Assembly: GCA_014549065.1 (NCBI GenBank)
Contig: JACDOX010000153.1
Location: forward strand, 1,517,408 to 1,581,407
Source: Cardinalis cardinalis
Lineage: Eukaryota > Chordata > Aves > Passeriformes > Cardinalidae
Direction of reading: 5' to 3'
Length of the DNA: 64,000 bases
The notes under the pieces were generated by a model. It was not told the DNA's origin and did not search any database. It was given only the letters and a program-made list of their open reading frames with translations. The stretch's first letter is position 1. Each line of letters opens with the position of its first letter. A program made the translations under genes and the position numbers. This document shows, one piece after another, positions 34,021-46,345 of this stretch.

Positions 34021-35005
34021 ATCACAGAATCACAGAATCACAGAATTTCTAGGTTGGAAGAGACCTTTGAGATCATTGAGTCCAACCCATGTTTTAACAT
34101 TTCAACTAGATCATGGCACCAAGTGCCACATCCAGTCTTCCATTAAACACATCAAGGGATGGTGATTCCACCACCTCCCTGGGTAGATGATTCCAGTATT
34201 TGACCACTCCTTTTGTGAAAAACTTCCTCCTTAATTCTAGCCTGTATCTCCCATGGTGCAGCTTGAGACTGTGTCCTCTTGTTCTGTCTGTTGTTGCCCG
34301 GAGAAAGAGACTGACCCCCAGCTCACCACAGCCACCCTTCAGGAAGTTGAAGAGAGTGATAAGTCTGAGTCTCCTTTTCTCCGGGCTGAACAACCCCAGC
34401 TCCCTCAGTCGTTCTTTGTACGGCTTGTGCTCCAAGCCCCTCACCAGCCTCGTTGCTCTCCTCTGGACACGCTCAAGCATCTCAACGTCCCTCCTAAACA
34501 GAGGGGCCCAGAACTGGACGCAATACTCAAGGTGTGGCCTCACCAGTGCCGAGTACAGGGGAAGAATGACCTCCCTGCTCCTGCTGGCCACACTATTCCT
34601 GATGCTAGCCAGGATGCCATTGGCCTTCTTGGCCACCTGGGCACACAGCTGGCTCNTGTTCAGCCAGCTGTCAACCAGCACCCCCAGGTCCCTTTCCTCC
34701 TGAGCACTGTCCAGCCCCACCTTCCCCAGCCTGTAACGTTGCAGGGGGTTATTGTGGCCAAAGTGCAGGACTTGGCACTTGGACTTACTGAACTTCATCC
34801 CATTAGATTCTGCCCATCCCTCCAGCCATTCCAAGTCCCTCTGCAAAGCCCTCCGTCCCTCCAACAGATCGACACACGCTCCCAGCTTAGTGTCATCTGC
34901 AAATTTGCTAATGAAAGACTCAAAACCCTCATCCATGTCATCANTAAAAATATTAACCAAAACTGGCCCCAGAACGGACCCCTGAGGGACACCACTGGTG
35001 ACATG
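34021..35005 (-). mobile_element. CR1 LINE, 5'-truncated, with open reverse-transcriptase C-terminal region
   Basis: Chicken-repeat-1 family non-LTR retrotransposon on the - strand. A 300-codon open frame (34106-35008) begins inside the RT domain at VTSGVPQGSVLGPVL. It carries the catalytic box FADDTK, then KANGILASIRNSVASRSREV, ALVRPHLEYCVQFWAP, RVQRRATRLVRGLE and a final RLDVALGAMI. This order is characteristic of the CR1 ORF2 C-terminus. The apparent start codon is artefactual because the element is truncated at about 35005. The 3' end has a short UTR and three copies of ATTCTGTG at 34021-34046, the typical CR1 tail. Lack of stops or frameshifts over 300 codons suggests a relatively young insertion. 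The endonuclease and most of the RT domain are missing, so it cannot move on its own. Confidence 0.95.
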
Positions 35006-35224
35006 CAAGCAATACTATAGAACTGAAGGCTTATCTCAGTTTTTCAGTGGTTTTTTTCTATGCATTTTTCCCAATCTCCATATCTTTAGCTTTGCTCTCT
35101 GCTTCTCAGTGTATTTGGTGCTTATTCTTACTATTGTGCTCTACATATGCCATTCACCATGGTGTGGATGGGGTGATAATGCTCGTGCATTATCAAGCAG
35201 GGGTTCCGTGGAGCCAAACAGTAT

Positions 35225-35264
35225 GGGTGAGTCCTTTTTTGAAAGGGTGAATTCTTTTTTGAAA
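35225..35264. repeat. 20-bp tandem duplication
   Basis: Two adjacent units of 20 bp, 35225-35244 and 35245-35264, each starting GGGTGA and ending TTTTTTGAAA. They differ at two positions. Confidence 0.9.
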
Positions 35265-38200
35265 AGTAAGGCCAAAACAGAAAAGTAAATACATTTTGTA
35301 AGCTGGCTAGTACAGAGTCTTTAGGTAGCAAGAAACTGCTGCATTGTATAAAATGTTCTTGCTGCAACTTGTCCAGTCCATGTTGACATAGAATCACTGC
35401 TTTGAAATAGAAAAATTCAGCTAGAACATAATTGGNTCATGTTTTATTTCTCTTCAAAAACACTATATGCAAAACTCTGTATTTAGTATTATTACCAAAA
35501 ATGATAGTCTGTCCATTGAGTCACTTTAAAATATATTCCCCTAAAAATGCAACCTGAGACAAAAGTCAGTAATCCTGAAACTTCAGAGAGAATCACTGTC
35601 TACTCTTGCTGAAGGCTTTGGATGTTCTAATTTTGTTATAATTTCTGCCGTGCTGTCCAAGATCAGAATTTTCAATCTGTCTCATTTTAAATACTGCATT
35701 TTTTATTCAATAGAACTGAAGATCATCTGAGTTTGAGTCCTAGCCTAGACATGCTAGGTAAAAATAAGCTTTAAATTTCCCATTCATTTTATTTGTATGG
35801 TTGCAAAATGAAAAACCTGCTTCTTGGCTCTTAGCTCCAAGAAGCTGCAGAGGAACTCAGGCTGGTGATGAAATCCTGCTGTAGTGACAGCTCAAGAATG
35901 CTGTCCACTCCATCAGGTCAGGTTTGGAATTCAGGGTACTTCTCTTTTGTTTGTGTCTGTGAGCTTGAAAGAAGCTTTTTCCTGAAGGAAACAAATATGG
36001 ATATTTTTATGATATGCCACTTTTTTCAAGTTCCTTCTTGTAGTTGTTCAGTGCTTGTTTTCTTCAAATTCATTTAAACTCTTTNGCACTGAAGAGTCTT
36101 CTTGCTATCTGGGAAGTCACTACCAGGTTTCCCAGTAATTCTCTGGAGTCTTGAAATGTGCCTACAGCTTATTCTCCCTTGAGCAAAATGTAATTTTAAA
36201 TATTTTCAGTGTCTAAAGCCAAACTGGATCATTACAATAATTCATTCCTACTGTCATAATACAAGCCAAAGAAGCTTGCCCAGTAGCTTCTGTTTCTACC
36301 CAAAGCATATTGTCAAGGACATAACATTCTATCCTGGCCTTTATGTAGCTGTGGATTACTCCGGTTAGTTCACAAATTTCTCCTGATCCTGTTTCACACC
36401 GCAGAGGAGAGCTCCCCTTGTTATCACATCTTTCAGTTGTTTGTCAGGAGTTCCCTTTTCATCTCCTTTTTCCCTTTTTTTCTTGTTTGTTTTTTTTCTT
36501 CCCTCTGCATTGGAGTGTTGTACAATAGCATTTTAGCATGCAAGGAGCTATATTAACTTGTTTTGATTTGGAAGAATCTAAGCATCAGAAGCTGTCATAG
36601 AGGCTACTACAGACACAATCTCTCCTACACTTCCAAAAGAACTGTCTTAGCTTCATATTTTGAGAATACTTTTCTCATTTCAGTGGTTTTATTTTCATAT
36701 CTGTCTTCTTCTCTTGATCAATTTCTTGTCCTGTCATCTTCCTTCTTGTTTGGATATGTTAATTATTCTGTCTTTTTGATACAGCACATATGTTCCAATG
36801 GAAAAAATTCTTGCATATATATTCATAAACATAAATTCATGCATATATATGAATGAAGGCACACTGTTTGGATAACAGACTTAAACAAATAAAGTTTAAA
36901 ATATGCTTTTTCAATAAGATATCTTTTGTATATATGGATATGAAAAGTATCACCTAATTTTCAGAATTTAATTCCAACACAATTTTCAGGCCATACATAT
37001 AAATCATACATTTTCATTGCAAAATACAAATTAGTTTTTGAAAAGTAATGTAAAAATTAATCCAGATAAAATTATGAAATTGCATAGAAAATGTCTAACC
37101 ATTTTTTTTCTTTTCTCTGATTGCAACTAGTTCCTGACTTAAAAATTCAACATTTATACTAATTGACATCCAAGAGATATCTGTCAGAATTGGGTNTGCT
37201 ATAGAAAAGCTTTGTAAAAATTCTATTTAATGTCTTTGTCTGCAAATTCAAAAGAAAAAGAAGCATTGTTTCCTTATCAGAGGAGGAACATTCCTTGAAC
37301 TATTCTCAAGACTTTACCGTCAGGTGCATGAAAATCTTTACTTTTTCAAGTGTCTTTAATTTCCCATTTTCCAAAGTAGTTTTAAATGCTGTAAATCTAT
37401 TTTGACAAATATTAATTGATGCTTTTATATATAGAGCTCAATTAACTCGTATGTTATGCATCAGAACAGCATTCATCTCCTTTGGAAATGACGGGGAGCA
37501 GAATGACAGACTGTACTGTTCNTCAGAGCAAATGTCTGGCTGGACTGGTCCCCTGCATCTCTAAGTAGTGTCTGTTGGATCCTAACTTCATCCATATTGA
37601 CAAAAGTCCTACCTTTGTCANAGGGTTTCTGTTGGAGTAGTCTGCTAAATTAGTCTGAAGTGTATCTTTCAAGCCAGAAAATGATTTTTAAACAGGAAAG
37701 GCTAAAGTAGAAATAAGGCTGTGACTGCAAATATGAATCAACAAAGGAAATCTGGCAGGTCCAAAGCCTACATGACCTACGTGAAGCCCTTCAGAATGTT
37801 TCTGTTGACAGATGCATGACTGAGCTTGCATCTGGCAAGTAAGTCCTGCTGAGAGACACCAAAGCAGCTCCTTTTTTCTTGACCAGAAGAGTGGGTATAA
37901 AACCCTTTCTGTGACTTGCCAAAGGTACGCAAGTAAATTTGAGATGCCAATTTCTATTTGTGTCTGTGGTAGCAGGTTGTACTTTTCCTCTGACTGTCAT
38001 TTATTAACTCTTCACAAGTCCTGCATTACATCTTCCTTTTCTGATGTCTAGCTGACCCCATGAAGATTTATTGTGCTTGCATTTGGGTTCCTGAGAGCTT
38101 GTCTTTTCTCTAGAAACTGCAGCTTTACAGAACGGTGCTCCTCAGCGCATTTTATGCCTCTGGCCAGCTACACAAAACAAATTCTGCTTTTTTCTGTTTG

Positions 38201-41200
38201 AACCTCTGAGCACATTGGATGTGTTTATACAGCTGGTGCCAGACTTTTGCAGTCCTGCAGAAGCCAAGTGGATGTGAAACAGGCCTCTACTGGAAGCTGT
38301 GTGACCATCTAGAGTGGTGCAGCACAATACACGTGTTAGCAAGGAGACATCCATGCTAATGCAGCTTTGTGTGCAGCCAGACCAGGGTATAAGCAGAGTC
38401 TGGTTATACCTGCCTGCATAGATACCATTGCTGTGTCCAAGAGATTGTGTAGAACTGCCAGTTCTAGTCACCTAAAAATAAATTATCAAATTACAGCAAA
38501 AAAAATAGTTGTGCTGTTGCAAAGTACAAGGAAAGTGGAAAAAGAACATGGTTGGAAAAGGAAAAGAATTTTTTTAACACCAAACTATTTCCATCAAAAT
38601 GCCAGAGCACACAAAACTGAGATTTGGCTGGAGCCTTTTCCACGCAGCAGTTCTCTGTTGGATGCTATGGGGAAAGTGGCTTTGGAGCTGGATGAGTGAG
38701 GAGGCTGGAAATCCTATTGTGTGTGCTTAAGATTTTGAACAGAACTTCTTCCTTCTGAACTGCAAAATATGGCAGTTGGTATGTGACAAATAATCAGGTT
38801 TGTAACAAATATGCATAACCAATTATGGAGTATTCTGTGAAGCAGTGGCTCTGGAGAGAGCAGCTTTGGTGTCTGTTACAGTGCGTTCCTAGAACTTCAC
38901 TCTGTGATTGAGCGATTTTAAAGAAAGTGAAAGATAAATCCTTCCACACCTNTTGGAAGAGCAGATATTTTCCTTTTAGCAGAGAACATCTGTTGTAGTC
39001 AAACTTATATATGAAGTACTTTTTTTCTGGGAAATCAGAGCAACTGCTGTTTTTAAAAACAGCAAAGACTAAAGTGGAGTACTTCAGTATTAAAGATCCC
39101 CTTCTATACAGAACATAAACATTTCTGTTATATTAAGAGAGATTTTACCTTAACCTTATATCTCAAGATAACATATGAAATTACCACATCCATAATCTCT
39201 GATTCACATAAATTTACAGAAAAGAAGAAAGAGAACAAAAACGTAACAACAACAAAAAAAAAAAGACTACACAGCCTCATTCCCACAAAGAACTCCATAG
39301 CTGTTGTCTTTCATCACTTTAAACAGATGTAGTTTGTGTTAGTATTCTGGAAATGTAGGTGTATCAAAAGACCTGCTTTAAACAGCGGACAATGCCAAAA
39401 GCTAAATATTTGTGTAAGTGACATTAGATAGTATTAGTCTTTATCTCCTAAAAAGGCTAGTACAGATAATAGTGTAAGAGCCACCTTCTTTAGTTCAAAA
39501 GCTGACTCATGCTTTTAATTACTGATTCAGCTGAACAGGTTCTGCTTACAGCACACAAACAGCCCCATAGAGTTGCAGAGACTGCTCACATGATTCAAAA
39601 AATTATTATCTTTTTGGTTAGTGTGATGGTGCTTTTTTTCTCTCCATAAAGAAGATCAAGAGTCACAGAAGACAGTTTAACCTATCTTTGAAAAATATTC
39701 GGTGGTCTACTGATAGAAGCAGTATTTGGGGGCTGATTTATGGCAGGAGGAACCTCCAAACGTGGGTTAGGAGAAGTAGTGGCATCTACCAGAGATATTT
39801 TAGAAGACAAATTTTGGGACTTAGAAGTGAGTTTGATGAGAATTCCTTTAAAAAAATAAAACCAAGCTAATGGTTCCTGAAGACTTTTTAACTTTTTCTG
39901 GCTATTGCAGTTAGATAAATAGGTGTAGTTATACATCAAAAAATGGAGAGAATCAGAAAACACTGTGAGTGCCTTGTTTGAGGACCAGTCACAGCTTTGA
40001 TACTTGTGACATTGACTACAGCTCGGTGCTTTAGACTAGTCTGACTTAATTCAGTGGATTTGCCCAAAGTTGGTATTGATCAAAAAAGGAAAAAAAAACA
40101 AAAAAAAAAGTGTCCAAATTGTTTAGTGCTGCTACAACTAAATGCCTAGTTCAATCTATTGATTTTCAATTCATCTATGCATAGTTTTTACCCTGTCATG
40201 GATTAATTAAATCTACCAAATTAGCCTAAGGAAAGTCTAAAATAGTGGTTTGCAGTGTTGCTAATGCAATATGAGAATTGAGCTGTTGTACCTCGGAAGA
40301 GGAACAGGAGCGGTTATATGCAGTTGTATGCAAGATTTGGTTGCTTTTATGTGGATGGAGATAAAATTGGTAAGGTTGTTGAAGTGAACTGTTGAGAAAT
40401 GTTGTGATATTCCTCTGTAACTAAATTCCCTCTGTCCCTCACAAATGGAAATTAATCTCAATAATGTTTTAAAATTTGGGGTTCTTTTTAAAAATCACTT
40501 CTTATGCCAAAATACTTTTGCTGGAAAAACTTTAATATGTTTTTTCCTGAAAANCTTTTGTTTCACAAATGTTACTTTGAAAGACTGTGAATTTTGTGGC
40601 TAAATTTCATATGTTCTTCATTTTCTTTTACTAAAAACAAACTAAAAGTTGCGCGTATGTATGTGTGTATGTGAATTTCTAGTGAGAAAGGGACAGGAGG
40701 GCAACCTTCAACCTGGAAAAGGTGACAGACAACTAAGAAATATTTTCCCATCACTGATTTAGCCATTCCAACCTATGGTCAACTAGTAAATTTCTCTTTC
40801 CAAACTGGCTTTTGCTAGTTAAACACAAGATGTTTGCTTTGGCTGCAGGACCTCTAGGCAGGCGTGGTATGAGAGACAGACAGTGCCAAGTTAGTTGAAA
40901 GGTCTGTTAAAACATTTGAAAGTGGCCAAGGAGGAACAATACTACTTATTTATTTGAACTATCTGAAGTATTAAAGTATGAAACTGCTTGCTGTGGTAGT
41001 AGACAAAGCGTATTTTTTTCTACCTGAGAATATATTGCAACATTGGCAGATGTCAATCATTTGTAGACTTAAAAGAAATCATTATCTTCTTATCCTACCT
41101 AGAGATCTATTTTGTTTATTTACCAATTTGAAAAAATGTAAAATTCATGTTAATGCTAAGGATGGAGAAAATGTTAACATTATTAACAGTAGTTCGAATT

Positions 41201-44200
41201 TAGCCTGGCTTTTCTGCAGCTGGAATGCAGTTGTTTTTTCTTTTGTTTGTCTGAGAATTGAGTCCATAAATAATTGCAGCTCAACTGATCTGCAAATAGC
41301 TTTTAATTTGTAATCTTAAAGCATAAGTTGGGATCTTTATCATGGTATTTTGAGTTTTAATCTAAAAGTTAAAAAATGATGTGATGAAATGGAGAAAAAT
41401 ATGATTTTCACAAGGCACTTCATAAAAAGAAACAAGGCATTGTGTCAAAAACCAAGTAAAACAGTTGTGCTATATTTATCCTTTTATCCATCTTTGTCAC
41501 CATTATGTACCTTTCATCTCTTGTTAATCTCTTTTCCTTATGATTTCCCTAATTTTGTCCAGATTATAATTTTTATTATCAGCAGCATAGTTCATTACAG
41601 CCTTTTTNAAAAAATCTACATTTGTTTTTCTCATTTTCCATGTGTAAGGATATTTATATATGGTGTTGCATAATTGCATATGTAATTATTGCATTGTCTG
41701 TTCATGCTTGCTTAATTGGAAAATGGAAACAAGGCGTATCTTTTGTAATCAATATATAGAATGAATGAAGCACCTACATAGAATGAAAATAGCACCTTGT
41801 TGGAATTGTGTGTTGAACACTTTTTTGCTGTTGTTACAAATATGAGAAGTTTACCCCTACTTTCCATTGGTTTTAATTGTCAAAGGTTTATGTGCAAAGG
41901 ACAGCGGGCATTATATTGATGAAAGCAGAAGCATTAACTCTTTTCCAGAATCGGAAGAGCAATGTGTTTGTGAGAGATAATAAATGATATGAAATTTTGC
42001 TTTAAGCTGGTTCAGCCTAACAGTACAATTTCTCTGTGTGACCTTTTGAATGCCTTATATCCAAGTTATTGTCCTTATTTCAGCTGGACAAAGGTGTGCA
42101 GTGAACCAAGATCTCCATGGTTGGGAAGAGGTTTTGATTCTGGCAGCACACTCCAGCCATCATATCAAGGCAGCTTCAGCATTGTCCAGTAGCGTTCACA
42201 TATTCAAATTCATCATAAAAAAATGTTCCTTATATAATTCCTTTGCATTATTCTTTCTCATTATAGTAAGAGGAATGAACAGAGATGTGTTCATAAGAGG
42301 CCAGCACAGGGGACGAACACAACAGGGTTTCTCTTCCTGCCTCCAGATTCCTCTCTTAAAGGAAGAAGTGTTTGTAAAGAGTAAAAATAATACATACCTG
42401 AGTGCTAAGTATTCTAATATTTCTATTTAAAACCAAAGGTGTCTCTGAGGAGTTCCCACAGACACAACATTATGGTTACCTTTAATAATTCAGCCTAAAA
42501 TTTCATGTGTAAGTGTTCAGTCCGGCACAGAAAAGGTCATCTACATGGGACAAGAGAGCATAGAGAATATTTATCCCTTGCTTACTGGAATACCAATTTC
42601 TTGCCCTTTTTCCCAGTGACTATTCTTGTGAGTAGTACTAGCCTAGCTCCTAGGAAAAGAGGGCTCACAGTTGAAATTGTGGAAGTGTAATTCATTTCAC
42701 AAAAAAAGCGTTTAATAAGAAAAGAACAGAAGCCAAAGGAGATAATATCTTCAGCATATGCAGCATTTTCTAGTTATTTTCCATATTTTAAAAGTGTTCC
42801 ATCCCTTTTTCTTTGTAATGTAATGCTGCTTCCTTATTTAATAACTGTCAAGATAATATTTGGCCTAAGAAATGACTGGAATAAACCTAAGAAATCTGTA
42901 ACACTAAAAGACATTTTTGCAAAAGTTAACCTTGATATCTAAAATGCCAAGAGAAGTACTTTCTTCCAATTTTGGCACCTGTCTCTTATTTTTAAGCAAT
43001 AGCTTTAAATAATTTCCCAGATGTTACACAGCATTTTTATCAAATCCATGTTCTTATACCCCCTANATTGAATCCCCTACATTTCTACAAAATATGTACT
43101 TCTTTCTTACTCAGTAACCCTAAATTTTTTCTTCCTCACAAAGTGTTAAAATCATTGGAATGGTTTATGTGTGTTACCAATGGCAGGTACTTGGAGGTTA
43201 ATATTTTATGTGTAATATGTGCACCTGTAGTCTGTTAATTCAAAGTAATTTGGAGGCAGAAGGATAAGTCACATGTGGATAAAGCCCAAATCACAGCACT
43301 GGTTGTCATCCCCCTATTTCTGTGCTTTAAGTCTGCAGCACACCATGTAATGAATTATCTTGCATCAAAACAGCAAGGTGTGTGTATGCACTTAGTAGTC
43401 TATGGTAAATGCGGAATTAGGAGAGTTATCTGTATGGACAAAGCCAGAGTTTCAAAGCTGAGCTCAGCTGCTTGGCTGCTTGCCACCATAAGGTCAGCTT
43501 CTCTGCCCCTTAGTCCCCTTCCTGTGTTCTCCTAATTTCCTTCTACCATGTGTGGCAGTTGTCAGGTTCTTCTTGGGTCTGCTTTAGCTAAGATAGCTAA
43601 AACTAATCAAACCTTTTTACTGGTTTAGTTTTCTTCCATTCTAGAAAATTGAACAAGCATTATAGGGCTGTTCCATCAGCATTAGGTTGAAAGAGTGAGC
43701 AAAGGACAAACAGGTCTATAAATCACTTTGAATGCTCCACAGTCTGTATTTTTAATTCAGGTCTTTGACTAGCCATGAACACTATTTTATTTTATTTTTT
43801 TTTTTAAACCTGCACCTTGTGTATGAAACAGAGACATTTGTTGCCTCGTGTGGTTAAAGGTAAACTGAAGTACTGAAAATGAGCTGTGTTGCAATTTACT
43901 TTCTCTGACTTTAAAAGGTTGATTATATCGGTGCACTCTAGATATTTGAAAACTTTGGATTACTTAGCAGTTTGAGACATCTTGAGTGAAAATGTGATGT
44001 TCTGCAGGAAATCAAACTAGTCTGGTTCAGATTTATAAAGAATAGTCAATTTCAAACTGTTTCTTACTGGGAAACAAGAATGGAGAGATGTGTGTGTTGT
44101 AGGAAGAAGTCATACATTTTTCATGTCTTTGATTTTGAGCACTGGGACACTTTTTCTACCAGAAGAGCAAATCAGCTTAATTAACTTCAGTATTATGTCT

Positions 44201-45362
44201 TTTCCTTTGCAGCTTTTTGAAAGGAGTCTGATACTTGGGTAACTGAAATGCTAATATACTAACAAGGGTGTAATAGTCTTATTTCAGTTACATACATTAT
44301 ATTTAGAAAACCTTGGCCTAATGGCTTATTGTNTTCTTCTGTTCCATGAAATGGGGTCTGACTTACTGACTGCCCATTTTGAGAATAGAATATGCTATCA
44401 ATCTCTATTCAACCAAACCCCAAATTAAGAGCCCCTGCCAATTGCTGTGTATTATACTTGCAGATACACTGCCATCTGCGGAGTGGCCTAACAGAGGATT
44501 ACAATGTCCTTAATGCTGCCCATCTGGGTGGCCATCCTAAAAATAACCAGACAATGCTACTCAAGGTAATGCCTCAAGCACATTGACTTCCAGCACTGCC
44601 TACTGCATTTCCTAATAGCAGGCTATCATCTAAAATACAAATTAATCACTTTGTGCTCGTTTTGGTTCTGACTGCTTTAGGTTTGATCATGGCTTGCAGT
44701 TTTGCTCTCCCTGGACTATTCTGTTGTTAGAATCCACTGTGTAGAGTCTTTTCTTTCACCTATTTTGCTGCATTATGAGGGTGACAACCTCTATTATTCA
44801 AGTAATCCATATATCCTTTTACNCTGGGGCAGGAAACTGTGACCAGTGGTACTTGTGAATTACTACCTCCCCAGGATTACTACCTAATTTTATAGCCTGA
44901 GTCTTAAAAGATTATGTCCTAATGTATCACTTAGTACAGGTTTAAAGGTTGTCTTTGCAAAAAGCAGATATTCTTAGTTTGGGGTCTAGATGTTTTCTGT
45001 CTTCCCCAGCTTTGTCATTGTGCTTTGTTTCCTCCTTGGTGTAACAAGGAAAAGACTGGAGATCTGCAATTTCCCATATGTTTGCAGAAAGTCACCCAGT
45101 TTGAAGAGAGGCTGTAAAAGAAATATAGGGACACCAGATAGCAAGCTCCTTAATGAAAAATGTTGTAATGTAGAAAAGATGTCCAAAGCCAAACAATATT
45201 TGATAGAGTGATGTTAATTTGGTAATTCATAATTAGAGCTTAATAAGGTTAGTTTTACTATGTCAATTCTTTCCATAAACATNTTAGAAGACTTAATTCA
45301 TTATATCCTCATATAATAGCTTGAAGCAAACTGGGAGCATAGCTTGAAGCTGTATTGCACTG

Positions 45363-45425
45363 TAAATGAGTCAGGTCCTGGTAGAATAGAAATATAAATG
45401 AAAATCTGAAGTTCTGACTCATTTA
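45363..45425. repeat. 12-bp inverted repeat carrying two AP-1-like sites
   Basis: TAAATGAGTCAG (45363-45374) is a perfect reverse complement of CTGACTCATTTA (45414-45425), with a 39-nt spacer. Each arm contains TGAGTCA, the AP-1 consensus. Confidence 0.85.
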
Positions 45426-46039
45426 TGCCCTTGTACACTTTGGAGATCCTTTAGGTTACCAATGGAAGATATGCTGAATCTTTAAAAATTGTATTCAGTA
45501 GCTGTCTATTATGGGAAAATAATGCTTAATCAGCTCTGTGTTTGGGAGAAACGGTATTGTCTAGTACATTCCTCTCTCACTATCTTATATTATTAAGGAT
45601 ATTCTCCTGTGATTCTTGTCACAAAGTAATTTAGGGCACAACTATTAAAATGCATAATTTCTTCTTCCAAGCTGTTTTTAAGTGGCAATTTTCATGGTAA
45701 GCCATGCTTATCTCTTTTACCAACCACAAAGGCTTGAACCTTGGATTTTAGGGATTCCTGGTACGTCTTTTCTGAAGCACAAATCCTAATAGTCTTCAGC
45801 CCTGAATCAGCCCAACTAAGGTTAGGGACATGCCTAATTTCAGAAGAGTTGATCACTTTCTAAAAGTGTCTTTGGTGGTTTTACTTTGTTATACAGAAAT
45901 GAAAACACAAAAAGTAATGGGCACATTGAGCAATATTGTGTAATTCCAGTGTCATGGGCTACAAGACTAGTTTGTAAAAAGTGGGGTTTGATGTTTGTAG
46001 ATTTCAGGTCCAGTGTGGAGTTGGAAGAAGTAGATCAGG

Positions 46040-46345
46040 AAAAGAATGATTTTGGGTGGGAACTTGGATGCCACAAGCTTCTGTGGGAGAGAATTTCATT
46101 GTAACACCTCAGGGGAGAGGCATACTTAACTTTATGACATATTTTACTAAGTTAGTCAAGTACTGGAATGAGCTTCCTACAAAGATGGTCAGTGTCCCAA
46201 ATCTGTCAGTTTTTAAGAGGCATATGGACAATGCCCTTAATAANATGCTTTAACTTTTGTTCAGATCTGAAGTGACAAAGCAGTGGACCTGATGATCATT
46301 GTAAGTCCAGCTGAACTAGTCTAGTCTAGTATGTTCTGGTCTATT
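46040..46345 (+). mobile_element. CR1-like LINE fragment, 3' end (ancient)
   Basis: Degenerate C-terminal coding block that reads FTKLVKYWNELPTKMVSVPN and then SVFKRHMDNAL. It matches the CR1 ORF2 end (…KYWNxLPxxVVxxPxLxVFKRxLDxAL). A 3' section follows with GGACCTGATGATCATTGTAA and a tail of CTAGT repeats (46315-46330). The tail differs from that of the copy at 34021, indicating another, older CR1 subfamily. The 5' limit is uncertain. Confidence 0.8.

Larger units (their letters stand above)
35010..46039 (+). other. NT5DC1 intron, unannotated AT-rich DNA
   Basis: About 11 kb with no recognised exon or well-preserved transposon. Small features: a 20-bp imperfect tandem duplication at 35225-35264, an 18-bp palindrome at 39046-39063, and a 12-bp inverted repeat pair at 45363-45425. 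Open frames up to about 126 codons (for example 42050-42430 on +) are unrecognised and lack supporting context. Confidence 0.5.

Noticed and set aside
34200..35020. 255- and 167-codon + strand frames at the CR1 element
   Set aside because: Antisense shadows of the CR1 reverse-transcriptase frame, which carries FADDTK and the other family motifs on the - strand.
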